Notes under the pieces: model-generated
Told to the model about the DNA's origin: nothing
Database searches by the model: none
Seen by the model: the letters and a program-made list of their open reading frames with translations, nothing else
Translations under genes and position numbers: made by a program
Source of the DNA: Myxococcales bacterium FL481
GTDB taxonomy: Bacteria; Myxococcota_A; Polyangia; Nannocystales; Nannocystaceae
Direction of reading: 5' to 3'
NCBI GenBank assembly: GCA_006508105.1
Contig: QKPP01000053.1
Coordinates: 1-38,921, forward strand
DNA length: 38,921 nucleotides
Shown here: piece after piece, positions 18,690 to 27,005 of the stretch
Layout of the letters: each line of letters starts with the position of its first letter
Numbering within the stretch: the stretch's first letter is position 1

Positions 18690-19394
18690 CTAGTACCAGC
18701 AAAAGCCGTCGAGCTTGTTGTAGCTGAATGCCCCCGACTCCGCGTCCCACTCTGCGAACGAGATCGAGTCCCAACCACCGCTCGCTTCCTCAAAGCTCAT
18801 CAACACGCTCTCGTGGCCCGTGAACTCCGCAATGTAGCCGTATGCCAGGCGCTTGCCAATCCAACCGTCGATCGCAGCTTGGTCCAGCCCAAGATCGCTA
18901 GTCGCGCAGATATCGTCGACATTCGTCACCACGCTGGCCGACGCCACCTCGAGCAGCACGGCCCACTCGCACTCGCCACACGGCGTCTCCGGCTCGCCCA
19001 CTGACATCATGTCGAGGCGCACTCGACACAGTTCGTCACCGTTGCCCATGTCGCCGATCAGGTAAAAATCCTGAGTCCCCTCGTAGCTCCCGGCCAGCGC
19101 CGTGGCCTCGCCCGAAAACCCGCAGGAACCGACGTTGTCCCCACCGCCGGTTTCTGAATCGCCGGGATCGGAGGTGTCCGCAGGGTTGGAGTCGTCGTCA
19201 TCACCCGGTGCGCTGTCATCGTCATCGCCCGGTGCGTTGTCATCGTCGTCACCCGGTGCGTTGTCGTCGTCGTCACCCGCGGCGTCATCGTCGTCGTCAC
19301 CCGAGCTCTCTTTGTCGCTGTCACACGCGGTGAGCTGCGGGATAGCCAGAGAAACTGCGACAATCGCAAACAAGAAGCGCCAAGCGTGAAACAT
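18690..19394 (-). CDS. Lipoprotein with tandem Asp-rich octapeptide tether
   Basis: 234 residues. A signal peptide ends in LTAC (Cys24). Then come about four repeats of the octapeptide GDDDD(N/S)AP plus a preceding GDDDDDAA (residues ~33-70), and a Gly/Asp/Glu tether. The globular part (~88-234) begins GSCGFSGEATALAGSYEGTQ and has six Cys, a CGECEW motif and a C-terminal DGFCWY; disulfides are likely. No family recognised. It lies 24 bases upstream of the next lipoprotein gene and is the likely first gene of a four-gene operon ending with the FadL-type barrel. Confidence 0.78.
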   Translation of the reverse strand: MFHAWRFLFAIVAVSLAIPQLTACDSDKESSGDDDDDAAGDDDDNAPGDDDDNAPGDDDDSAPGDDDDSNPADTSDPGDSETGGGDNVGSCGFSGEATALAGSYEGTQDFYLIGDMGNGDELCRVRLDMMSVGEPETPCGECEWAVLLEVASASVVTNVDDICATSDLGLDQAAIDGWIGKRLAYGYIAEFTGHESVLMSFEEASGGWDSISFAEWDAESGAFSYNKLDGFCWY

Positions 19395-19862
19395 GTGATG
19401 GTTCGCCGTTCTGCCGCGGAAGCGGACAAGTGGAAGCCCCCGCTAGACCGCGGGGACAACCTGGGGTTGGAAAGGGGCCTCCGAGTTTGCGCTGCTCTTG
19501 GTGCGGGACGCAACTTCGTTCCGAGTGAATGCCGTACGCGAGCCGAGCTTGCTGCCGATCGACAACCTGCGGCTGCAGCGAACGACACCCGCCGCGCTGA
19601 GCAAGCCCCGAACGCGCGAGCGAGAGACGAAGCACTGAGCGCGAAACGGGGGGGGTCGATCCCCCGAATGCCCCGCGCTGTGCGACGCATCATGTTCGTG
19701 GGCGACGTTCAAATGGGTCGAAGGAGTCAGCGCGACTACGTCGACGACCGACGCGCGCAAGAGCGCCGCAGCAGTACGCCGCCATGAGATCCCGTATCCA
19801 GCCCCGGACCACACAAGCTCGGGCCCGGTATGCAGCAGTTTCGCTGCAAACGCAGCCGCGAG
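19395..19862. other. Intergenic region upstream of lipoprotein operon
   Basis: 468 bases without a supported gene. It should hold the promoter of the 19394-14847 operon. A small hairpin, CCCCGC (19438-19443) with GCGGGG (19450-19455), lies ~45 bases before the first start and would be in the 5' leader. Confidence 0.5.
19832..19856 (-). terminator. Overlapping hairpins downstream of cysNC
   Basis: GCTGC (19843-19847) can pair with GCAGC (19852-19856) or with GCAGC (19832-19836), giving two mutually exclusive 5-bp stems 7 bases after the cysNC stop. Weak stems without a T-run; a possible terminator. Confidence 0.25.
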
Positions 19863-21770
19863 CTATCGTGCGCGCAGCAGATCCATGAGCGCGCCGACGG
19901 CGGCCTCCGTCGACGTGTGCTCGCCGTCGATGCGCAGTGCTGGCGACTCGGGGCGGTCGTAGCGATCCGAAACCCCAGTAAACGACGGGATCTCGCCCGC
20001 CTCCGCCTTCGCGTACAACCCTTTCGGATCGCGGGTCTTGCACACTTCGAGCGGCGTGTCGACGTGGACTTCCAAAAAGCGGCTGTCGCCGACGATCTCG
20101 CGGGCGCGCGCCCGGTCTTCGCGATACGGCGAGATCAAGGCGGCGACCACCACCACGCCGGCGTCGTTGAACAACCGCGCGACCTCGGCGACTCGGCGAA
20201 TGTTCTCGCTTCGGTCGTAGCGAGAAAACCCGAGGTCGCCGTTGAGCCCCGCCCGAACGTTGTCTCCGTCGAGACGGTACGCGATGCGTCCTTCTTCGAA
20301 CAAATGGCGCTCCAACGCCACCGCGATGGTCGACTTCCCGGATGCCGACAAGCCCGTCAGCCAGATGGTGACGGCTGACTGTCCGAGTTTCGCCTCGCGC
20401 TCTTGTCGCGACACCATACCCCCGTGCACGTAGATGTTCTTCGTGCGCAGCTCCTCGTCTTGTTGCCGCAACAACTTCGAGGGCACCCGATCGATCACCA
20501 TCCCGGCCGCAACCGTGTCGTTGCTTACCGTGTCGACCAGGATAAAGGAGCCGGTCAAGCGATTCTTTTTGTAGGGGTCGAAGTACACTGGCGAACTCGT
20601 GCGCAGTGCGACCCGGGCGATCTCGTTGAGCTCCAGACGGGTCGCCGGCTCCCGCGACAACGTGTTGACATCCACGCGATACTGCAGCGCTTGGATGCCG
20701 ACTTTGACGTCGCGCGTCGTGTGTTTGAGCTCGTAGGTCCGGTCGACGTCCAGCGGCGCCTCGTTCATCCACACCAGCATGGCCTCGAAGTGGTCCTCCA
20801 CGCGCGGGACGTTGTTCGGCCGCACCAGCATATCGCCGCGACTGACATCGATCTCGTCTTCGAGCACCAGCACTACCGCCTGGGACGGATACGCTTCGTC
20901 GAGGTCACCGTCGAAGGTCGCGATCCGAGCGATTTTCGTCTTGCGCATGCTCGGCAGCACCATGACTTCTTCGCCGACTCGGATCCGCCCCGAGGTCACC
21001 TCGCCCGCGAAGCCACGAAACGAACTGTCGGGGCGCAGCACGTACTGCACCGGGAAGCGGAAGTCGACCGGATTGCGATCGCTGCCCACGTACACCGTCT
21101 CGAGGTACTCGATGACGGTCTCGCCGTGGTACCAAGGCATCGCCTCGCTACGTGCCACCACGTTGTCGCCACGCAGCGCGCTGATCGGAATCAGCTTCAG
21201 ATCCACAATTCCCAGACGCTGAGCGAACTCGATGTAGTCCGTGCGGATCTTGTCGAAGACGTCCTGGGAGTAGTCGACCAGGTCCATCTTGTTGACGGCG
21301 ATCAACAGCCGAGGGATCCCCAGCAACGATGCAATAAAGGAGTGACGCCGGGTTTGCACGACGACGCCATGGCGGGCGTCGATCACGATGATCGCCAGAC
21401 TGGCCGTGGACGCGCCGGTCGCCATGTTGCGGGTGTACTGCTCGTGCCCCGGCGTGTCGGCGATGATGAAACTCCGGGCGTCGCGCGAGAAGTATCGGTA
21501 CGCGACGTCGATCGTGATCCCCTGTTCGCGCTCCGCCCGAAGGCCGTCGGTGACCAGCGCGAAATCAAGGGGCGCCTCGCCGACGTCCATGCGCGTGTCT
21601 TTGACCAACGCCTCGACCTGGTCGTCTGCGATGCTCTTGGTGTCATGCAAAAGCCGGCCGATGAGCGTGGACTTTCCATCATCAACCGAGCCGACCGCGG
21701 AGAACCGCAACACCGTCCGTTCGGCCTCTGGGCCGAGAGCTTCCTTGAGCTGTTGTTCGCGTTTCACCAT
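19863..21770 (-). CDS. cysNC: Bifunctional sulfate adenylyltransferase GTPase subunit / APS kinase (CysN-CysC fusion)
   Basis: 635 residues from the ATG at 21770, which overlaps the upstream cysD-like stop (TGATG). The N-terminal CysN part (~1-430) is an EF-Tu-like GTPase with P-loop GSVDDGKST (27-35), DTPGHEQYTRN (G3) and NKMDL (G4). The C-terminal CysC part (~455-635) has the APS-kinase P-loop GLSASGKST (473-481), then YRLDGDNVRAGLNGDLGFS and the FLEVHVDTPLEVCKTRDPKGLY segment, all kinase hallmarks. Together they make APS with CysD and phosphorylate it to PAPS. The catalytic CysD subunit is expected directly upstream but is only a fragment here, so CysN activity depends on a CysD made elsewhere. 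Confidence 0.95.
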   Translation of the reverse strand: MVKREQQLKEALGPEAERTVLRFSAVGSVDDGKSTLIGRLLHDTKSIADDQVEALVKDTRMDVGEAPLDFALVTDGLRAEREQGITIDVAYRYFSRDARSFIIADTPGHEQYTRNMATGASTASLAIIVIDARHGVVVQTRRHSFIASLLGIPRLLIAVNKMDLVDYSQDVFDKIRTDYIEFAQRLGIVDLKLIPISALRGDNVVARSEAMPWYHGETVIEYLETVYVGSDRNPVDFRFPVQYVLRPDSSFRGFAGEVTSGRIRVGEEVMVLPSMRKTKIARIATFDGDLDEAYPSQAVVLVLEDEIDVSRGDMLVRPNNVPRVEDHFEAMLVWMNEAPLDVDRTYELKHTTRDVKVGIQALQYRVDVNTLSREPATRLELNEIARVALRTSSPVYFDPYKKNRLTGSFILVDTVSNDTVAAGMVIDRVPSKLLRQQDEELRTKNIYVHGGMVSRQEREAKLGQSAVTIWLTGLSASGKSTIAVALERHLFEEGRIAYRLDGDNVRAGLNGDLGFSRYDRSENIRRVAEVARLFNDAGVVVVAALISPYREDRARAREIVGDSRFLEVHVDTPLEVCKTRDPKGLYAKAEAGEIPSFTGVSDRYDRPESPALRIDGEHTSTEAAVGALMDLLRAR

Positions 21771-22042
21771 CAAAAGTCCCCGTTTCGCTTGTTGAGCACC
21801 ATTGCGCCTGCGGTGCCATGGTCGAACCCTTCGCGCTCGCGTGCGAAGTACAAATCGCTGATTCGGATGCTTGCAGGCCCGCCGAGCCGGTCGTCGAGCT
21901 CCGTCCAACTCGCCGACGGAAACACCCACATGCGCCGACCGGGCGCGACCTCTCGCCGGGCGCGGACGGCCTGCGACTCGGGGAGATCCGGATGGGTCCG
22001 ATTGAAGTGGCGGGTCACTAGGCCTCGGCGAGGGTAAACCAC
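21770..22042 (-). pseudogene. cysD: cysD remnant (C-terminal pieces of sulfate adenylyltransferase subunit 2)
   Basis: A 90-residue frame (GTG at 22042; open to a TAG at 22070-22072) ends in TGA overlapping the cysNC start. VFPSASWTELD matches the conserved CysD VFPLSNWTEQD-type segment. ISDLYFARERE matches its IVPLYLAAERP-type segment. FDHGTAGAMVLNKRNGDF matches the very C-terminus (IDRDQAGSMELKKRQGYF in E. coli, from memory; 9 of 18 identical). The ~50 residues normally between the last two blocks are missing, and the whole N-terminal ATP-pyrophosphatase half with its SIGKDS loop is absent. The operon position is exactly that of cysD. It may still be translated as a leader coupling cysNC, but it cannot be a working CysD. 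Confidence 0.7.
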
Positions 22043-22254
22043 GATGTTATCGCGAATCTGGTGGGGTCCCTACTGCCCGCCGCGGGCCATGTCGTGCAGC
22101 GACATGCATCGCGCTTGCGCCGACGACCACGACTGGACCGCGACCGCATGAAGTTGGTCGCAACCCATGAACGACGTCAGCCGAGCCCGCGGGTAAGCCG
22201 CGCGACGAACGCGACTCGGTTCACGAGTCATCCGAACGAGCGCCCGAACGGTCG

Positions 22255-22845
22255 CTACCAGGCGCTTGGTCCTCCACCACCGGTCAGCGTCTCGCTGCTC
22301 CCCGTCTCGCTGCTCCCCGTCTCGCTGCTTCCCGTCTCGCTGCCCTCCGTCTCGCTGCTTCCCGTCTCGCTGCTTCCCGTCTCGCTGCCCCCCGTCTCGC
22401 TGCTTCCCGTCTCGCTGCCCCCCGTCTCACTGCTCCCCGTCTCGCTGCCACTGGAGTCGCCGGTGGACGTTTCGCCCGTCTCGGAATCACTTTCACCGGA
22501 GTCGCTCGCTTCCGCGTCACTGTCAGAGGGGGCCGCGCCCGTCTGGCTTTCACTGGACGTCGCAGAGTCCGTCGACTCGCCGGCTTCCGTGTCGCCATCG
22601 CCGTCTCCGTCCCCGTCCCCGTCGCCATCGCCGTCTCCGTCGCCATCGCCGTCTCCGTCCCCATCCCCGTCTCCGTCTCCGTCTCCGTCCCCGTCTCCGT
22701 CCCCATCCCCGCTCGTCAGGACGTCCGCCGGCTCGAGCGGCGTTGGCCGGTCCTCAGCTTCTACGTAGTGCCCACTGCAAGCCAGCGAAAGACCGGAGAG
22801 AGCGACCGCAGAGAGGGCCGTCGCCGCGATGACGGATGCACGCAT
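22255..22845 (-). CDS. Lipoprotein consisting almost entirely of low-complexity repeats
   Basis: 196 residues. A signal peptide ends in SLAC (Cys23). About 20 unique residues (SGHYVEAEDRPTPLEPADVL) follow. Then come 20 consecutive Gly-Asp dipeptides, a Ser/Asp/Glu/Thr-rich stretch, 11 pentapeptides of SETG(S/G) type, and a short tail GGGGPSAW. There is no recognisable globular domain. It would form a long, highly acidic, disordered brush anchored in the envelope. Family unknown. It is on the same strand as the cysD remnant, 212 bases upstream of it, and appears independent. Confidence 0.7.
   Translation of the reverse strand: MRASVIAATALSAVALSGLSLACSGHYVEAEDRPTPLEPADVLTSGDGDGDGDGDGDGDGDGDGDGDGDGDGDGDGDGDGDGDGDTEAGESTDSATSSESQTGAAPSDSDAEASDSGESDSETGETSTGDSSGSETGSSETGGSETGSSETGGSETGSSETGSSETEGSETGSSETGSSETGSSETLTGGGGPSAW
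22289..22453 (-). repeat. 11 x 15-bp repeat (SETG-type pentapeptides)
   Basis: On the given strand the unit is GTCTCGCTGCTCCCC with variants at positions 6 and 11-15. The copies are in frame within the lipoprotein gene. Several identical copies point to recent unequal crossover or slippage. Confidence 0.9.
22591..22710 (-). repeat. 20 x Gly-Asp codon repeat
   Basis: Twenty 6-base units each code for Gly-Asp. The Gly codons vary (GGC, GGA, GGG) and the Asp codons alternate GAC and GAT, so the peptide is more regular than the DNA. Confidence 0.92.
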
Positions 22846-23233
22846 ACCAGCATGTTAACGAGCCCGGTTCCCCACGTACAGGGCCTCGGGCCGCCGACGT
22901 GCGCAACGACAAGCGCGAGCCGCCCGACAGAGACCACCGCGGCAACACGCCGGGGCGATCCCCAAACCCGCACCGTGGCGGCAGCTGAGGCCGCGCCCGA
23001 CACGTTGTCCAGGAACGCCTCGACCTCCTCGCCGCGGCCCGCCAGCGGAGGCTTCGCCGCGAACGCGAGTGCGCCGTGCACGTGGTGCCTCGCTGTTCGC
23101 CGCCCGCATCCAGCTTCCGCAAGGTCCGCTTGTCCACCCCGCCGAGTCACGTCAAGCTGATCTCGATGCGCGGTCGCGCCCGACCTACTCGCCGTCCACG
23201 CTGGCGGAGGCCCACTGCTTCGCGGAGGATGCG
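22846..23233. other. Intergenic region
   Basis: 388 bases between a lipoprotein start (-) and a hypothetical gene (+). Open frames on both strands lack motifs and ribosome sites. It presumably carries both promoters; none stands out. Confidence 0.45.
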
Positions 23234-23800
23234 GTGACTTGGGAGGGCGTCGTGTCTGCGGCCCCGGTCTGGGTGGCGTACCGCTGGTGGTCTCGAAGAC
23301 GACGCCGCAATCAGATCGAACGGGACCTCGACGCGGTCACCCGCACGGCCGTCGAAACGCCCAAGCACCTCGATCCATCACTCGCAAGAGTCGCTTCCGA
23401 GGCGCGAATGCTGTCCACGTTGCTCGAAAACCCGGTCCGTCGCACGGTGCCCCCCTTGCTCCACGAAAGCCCGTGGCGCCGCCGCGAACGATGCGACGAG
23501 TACGATCTCGCGCTCGGTGACGCCCGCCGTGCGCTCTGGGAGTGGGTGGAGAACGTCCGCCACCTCCCCGCGGACGAGCGGCAGTACTTGATCGATATGG
23601 GGCTGTCGCTTCAGCCCTTTGTCGCGTTCTTGTTCATGACGGCGGATCGAACCGGCGACGTGTGGGAGCAGGTGCTTTACCCTCGCGCGCCGCGTCTCGA
23701 CGACATCCACCGCGAGCTGATCACCGCCATTCGCGAACTTGATCGCTTCGCTCGCGTGCTGTGCACCGCGCCGGCGAATCCGTATCGCGGCGCGAGCTAG
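23234..23800 (+). CDS. Hypothetical helical protein
   Basis: About 188 residues from a GTG at 23234, with GGAGG five bases upstream. A GTG at 23252 with GGGAGGG upstream is equally good. The frame is open from 23069 but the earlier part looks non-coding. After a short hydrophobic segment (VSAAPVWVAYRWW) comes a basic cluster (SRRRRRNQIERDL) and then amphipathic helices (DLALGDARRALWEWVENVRHL, DDIHRELITAIRELDRFARVL). A single membrane or membrane-associated helix at the N-terminus is possible. I do not recognise the family. A terminator-like hairpin follows the stop. Confidence 0.6.
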   Translation: MTWEGVVSAAPVWVAYRWWSRRRRRNQIERDLDAVTRTAVETPKHLDPSLARVASEARMLSTLLENPVRRTVPPLLHESPWRRRERCDEYDLALGDARRALWEWVENVRHLPADERQYLIDMGLSLQPFVAFLFMTADRTGDVWEQVLYPRAPRLDDIHRELITAIRELDRFARVLCTAPANPYRGAS

Positions 23801-23828
23801 ATCGCCCTCGTGGTTCGCCCATCCTCTC

Positions 23829-23844
23829 GCCCGGTCCGGGCTTT
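23829..23844 (+). terminator. Intrinsic terminator-like hairpin
   Basis: GCCCG (23829-23833), loop GTC, CGGGC (23837-23841), followed by TTT. It sits 28 bases past the hypothetical gene's stop and overlaps the end of the convergent membrane protein gene. Confidence 0.5.
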
Positions 23845-24232
23845 AGCTCATCCGTAACAGCCAAGCTGGCGCCGCGTCAGGTCCCAAGGCCACCACCATC
23901 AAGACCTGCAGGTGATAGAGCAACAGCAGGTAGTAGACCGTCGCGGCCACCAAGATTCCACCCAACGCGAGGCGGTGTCCTCGGCGCGTCCACAAGACTC
24001 GAAGGCCGAGCGACACCAACGCCAACTTCGTCGCAAAGAATAGCAGGGCACTTTGTTCGATGAGATCGCGCAACAGCACATTGGCTTCACGCGCGACCCC
24101 CATCTTCGCCCACACGATCGTGCAGAGGGCATCGACAACGTTGAGAATCAACGTCAGCCAGACGAGCCGCCACCACCACCTCGACGCCGCGGGGCGTGAC
24201 CGCGGGAGCGTCGGCGCAAACGCAACAGGCAT
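23843..24232 (-). CDS. Small DUF5658-like integral membrane protein
   Basis: 129 residues with four predicted membrane helices (~22-42, 63-83, 90-105, 106-122). The pattern LNVVDALCTIVWAKMGVA followed by REANVLLRDLI and FFATKLALVSLGLRVLW matches the DUF5658 family: a helix ending in D-x-x-x-T, then G-x-x-x-E-A-N, then a second helix starting with a Lys. The function of the family is unknown. It overlaps the hairpin after the convergent gene and is not obviously linked to its upstream neighbour. Confidence 0.75.
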   Translation of the reverse strand: MPVAFAPTLPRSRPAASRWWWRLVWLTLILNVVDALCTIVWAKMGVAREANVLLRDLIEQSALLFFATKLALVSLGLRVLWTRRGHRLALGGILVAATVYYLLLLYHLQVLMVVALGPDAAPAWLLRMS

Positions 24233-24335
24233 CCGACCATGTAGCCCGATGTCGACTCATGTAGGCAAGCCGTCAACCCACGGACCCCGCGATTCGAGCG
24301 CGATGGAGCCTGGCCGGGTGGCCGAGCCGCGCGCC

Positions 24336-24366
24336 AGGCCTCTTCCTTAGGAGCGGCTGGAGGCCT
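24336..24366. terminator. Inverted repeat downstream of the DprE1-like gene
   Basis: AGGCCTC (24336-24342) and GAGGCCT (24360-24366) are exact reverse complements with a 17-base loop. They lie 84 bases past the stop of the DprE1-like gene. Possible terminator without a T-run. Confidence 0.3.
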
Positions 24367-24449
24367 AGTCGCGAAAGTCAACGCTTGCGCCGTTCGATCC
24401 AAGCCGCCACGAGCCGATACCTCGGGCCTCCGCCGACGAGGACGCGAGA

Positions 24450-25922
24450 TCAATCTCCGAACAAACGCCGAGACATCGCGCTTCGCAACCGGCGTTGCGG
24501 GTCGTAGCGGTCACGGACGACGCACCAATCGTCGAAGCGCGGATACATGGCGCGGAACTCCTCCGGCGTAGTGAACGCGTCTTTGGCGAGATACACCCGC
24601 CCACCGTTGGCGATCACCATCGCATTGAGCTCGCGGACCAACGCCGGCACGTTCGGCGAGATCGGGATGTCCAACGCAAGCGACGTGCCCGCTTGCGGGA
24701 ACGACAGTAAGCCCTCGCTGGCTGGGCCACAGTCTTTGAGCACCGTGACAAACGAACACCCGCCGCCCCGCTGAAACCGGAGGAGAAACTCGCGGAACAG
24801 CTCAACGGAACGCGGCATGACGCACTGGTACTGGGTGAACCCGCGGTTGCCGTAGCCGCGGTTCCACTGTTCGAGTCGGTCGAGCGGCCAAAACCAGGGG
24901 TCCGGATGGCCCACCCCACGTTTGATCGACGACCCGTGCTTGTACCAAAGAGCCGCGTTGGCGAGACGAATCGTCGCACCGTTGACCAATCCACTGGGCA
25001 GCGTAAACGGTACGGCGATCGAACGATGGGGAAGCGGCTGGGTCGATGGCGCCTCGTCGGCCGCGGCCCAGCGGCCACGCATGACCATCCCGCGTCCCGC
25101 TCGCGGTCCGCTGACGCTGGTATCGATCCAAGCGACGGTCATCGGCCAGTCGGCGCTCGCCTCGGCCAGGCCGTCGACGACGCTGGCGAGATCATGGAAT
25201 CGCTCGCTCTCGCTGTAGATCCACGGCGATGGCACGCGCTCGAGTTCAACCTCCACTTCCAGCACATGCCCCGTCAGCCCCATGCCGCCCAGCGTGGCCG
25301 CGAAGAGATCGGCGTGCGACGTCCGAGACACACGACGAAGCTCTCCGTCGCCCGTCCGCATCAGCAGCTCTCGCACGTGCGCGCCGAAACAGCCTGCGAC
25401 ATGGTGCTCTTTGCCGTGGACGTCAGCGGCCACCATCCCGCCGAGGGTGACGTGCCGAGTGCCCGTTCGCACCGGCGACATGAAGCCGAGGGGCAAAAAC
25501 AGCTGACGAATGCCCCCCAAACTCAACCCCGCCTCCGCACGCAGCACGCCGGCGTCAGGGTCGAACGCCAATACGCGGTCGGCGGGCGGCGTCGCGGTCA
25601 CCAACCCGGCCTCACCCTGAACCGGCAGCGCGGCGTCGCCGTAGGCCCGCCCGAGCCCGCGAAACAACACCGCGTCGCGCGACGCGTTCAGGAGGTCTTG
25701 CGACGGGCGCAGTCGCGTGTCAATCCACGGATGACGGCCCCAACCGCTCAGCGGACGGGCAGGCACCGCGGCCACGTTGTCGACCGGTCGGCGGGATACC
25801 AAGGCCGCGTCCGCATCCGGCGTGGGCTCTGAGGGTGCTCCCGTCGCCACCCGAGCCGCACCGCCTGTCACGCCCTCGCGGCGGGCCGGCAGGGCGGTAG
25901 ACGTCACGCTCACGTGGCTCAT
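24450..25922 (-). CDS. DprE1-like FAD-linked oxidase
   Basis: 490 residues from the ATG at 25922; an upstream ATG at 25979 would add 19 residues and neither has a strong ribosome site. The FAD-binding domain (~60-235) has FRGLGRAYGDAAL and then VTLGGMVAADVHGKEHHVAG, matching the FAD-contact segment of mycobacterial DprE1. The C-terminal part has PWFWPLDRLEQWNRGYGNRG, LSFPQAGTSLALDIPI and GGRVYLAKDAFTTPEEF, the last holding the Lys that corresponds to DprE1's substrate Lys in its AKD motif. DprE1 oxidises decaprenyl-phospho-ribose for arabinan synthesis; other members act on prenyl-phospho sugars. No DprE2-type reductase is in the window, so the true substrate is unknown. The first ~55 residues are an unrecognised low-complexity extension. 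Confidence 0.87.
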   Translation of the reverse strand: MSHVSVTSTALPARREGVTGGAARVATGAPSEPTPDADAALVSRRPVDNVAAVPARPLSGWGRHPWIDTRLRPSQDLLNASRDAVLFRGLGRAYGDAALPVQGEAGLVTATPPADRVLAFDPDAGVLRAEAGLSLGGIRQLFLPLGFMSPVRTGTRHVTLGGMVAADVHGKEHHVAGCFGAHVRELLMRTGDGELRRVSRTSHADLFAATLGGMGLTGHVLEVEVELERVPSPWIYSESERFHDLASVVDGLAEASADWPMTVAWIDTSVSGPRAGRGMVMRGRWAAADEAPSTQPLPHRSIAVPFTLPSGLVNGATIRLANAALWYKHGSSIKRGVGHPDPWFWPLDRLEQWNRGYGNRGFTQYQCVMPRSVELFREFLLRFQRGGGCSFVTVLKDCGPASEGLLSFPQAGTSLALDIPISPNVPALVRELNAMVIANGGRVYLAKDAFTTPEEFRAMYPRFDDWCVVRDRYDPQRRLRSAMSRRLFGD

Positions 25923-26305
25923 GCGCGAGCAACGTAGCCCGCGAGCCTCGGCGAAGCAACCGCACGTCCCCCTCGTCATCACGGCAAGCGTCCCGGGAAG
26001 CCGTCTTCGACTCTACCTGCATCGAGCCCGGCAATGCTTGCCGGACAACGGCGGTGCCCGGCGGCGCGCGCGAGAGACAAGGCCGCATGGGTCCCGATCG
26101 CCGACCGTCAGCGCCGCCAGCGACCGGATCCGCGGCCGGAAGCCGCTCATCAGAACGGACGAGTTGGGCCAGACCCGGCCAGAGGCGTCGCCGAGCGACG
26201 CTGGTGCGGCGCGAAGAGGGCGTTCCTCCAGAACCGGTGGCCGACGAGTACCAAGGACCGCATCATCTGACGGGGCGTGTCGCCACGGAAGGCCGAGCGG
26301 GCCGT
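25923..26305. other. Intergenic region upstream of the DprE1-like gene
   Basis: 383 bases. Open frames exist on both strands but show no family motif or ribosome site. It should contain the promoter of the oxidase gene. Confidence 0.4.
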
Positions 26306-26695
26306 CTAGGCGTCCGGTACTTCGCACAGCCGCAACGGCACGGTCGATGGCACCGTGACGTACAAACGCAACCACCCGATATCGTCGGCCTCAGGCAGGC
26401 CCGCGTCGAGTCGCGCGACGGGTCCTTTGACCGAGAAATCGCAGACAAACCCGGCGGACTTGGGCTCGCCCACCGTTCCGGGCGCGACGTACTCGCACAC
26501 CACCTCCACCGCACTCGCAGCGGCGACAACGTAGACCTTCACCTCGGCCGACCGTGCGGCCACGTCGAGTCGCTCGATGCCGGCGGTTGACAACGTCGCC
26601 GTGCGCCGCCAGTGCACAACTGCCTCCGGTCGAGCCTTGACGGGCTCGAAGTGGAGGGTGCTCAGGGGATGGCAGGGCACAGTCGCGGTGGACAC
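26306..26695 (-). CDS. Hypothetical protein
   Basis: About 129 residues from a GTG at 26695. The frame is open to 26908 but the earlier part reads as Arg-rich shadow sequence, whereas from 26695 the codons show the strong third-position GC and residue mix of a real gene. No clear ribosome site, so the start is uncertain. The sequence has beta-strand character (EVKVYVVAAASAVEVVCEYV, DDIGWLRLYVTVPSTVPLRL) with three Cys. Family not recognised. Confidence 0.5.
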   Translation of the reverse strand: MSTATVPCHPLSTLHFEPVKARPEAVVHWRRTATLSTAGIERLDVAARSAEVKVYVVAAASAVEVVCEYVAPGTVGEPKSAGFVCDFSVKGPVARLDAGLPEADDIGWLRLYVTVPSTVPLRLCEVPDA

Positions 26696-27005
26696 CCCGG
26701 CACCGTAGGGAGTTCGTGGATCTGGCGCAAAAAAGCGACGTAACCGACCGCCGTTGAACCGCGCCGAGCCCGGGGCGCGCCTTCGCTCGACGCTCCGGTT
26801 GCGATGCCGACCAACCCGCCCTCGGCCTCGTCGGGTGCCGGCGACTCGTGACTTGCCGGCTTCGCTTTCGACAAACAGCTCCGGTCCCCCTGTCGACGCC
26901 CACGCCACCTCCGCGGATCACGGGTCCACGGAGCCCCCGAACCTCGGGCGCCGGTCTTGGGGGACGACGACGTCAGCTCGACCCGATCCGGCGCTCGCCA
27001 GCTGC
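26696..27005. other. Intergenic region
   Basis: 310 bases downstream of the aminotransferase gene. No gene is supported and no strong hairpin is seen. Confidence 0.4.

Noticed and set aside
20403-22037. 544-codon plus-strand open frame opposite cysNC
   Set aside because: It mirrors the strong third-position GC bias of cysNC on the other strand; the His/Arg/Asp-rich product has no motif and no ribosome site.
22070-22072. TAG read-through (pyrrolysine) joining the cysD remnant to an upstream frame
   Set aside because: The upstream frame (to ~22250) shows no CysD similarity and nothing else suggests pyrrolysine use; decay of cysD explains the stop better.
25983-26305. Small gene between the DprE1-like gene and the hypothetical protein
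   Set aside because: Open frames on both strands are Arg/Pro-rich, overlap each other and lack starts with ribosome sites.
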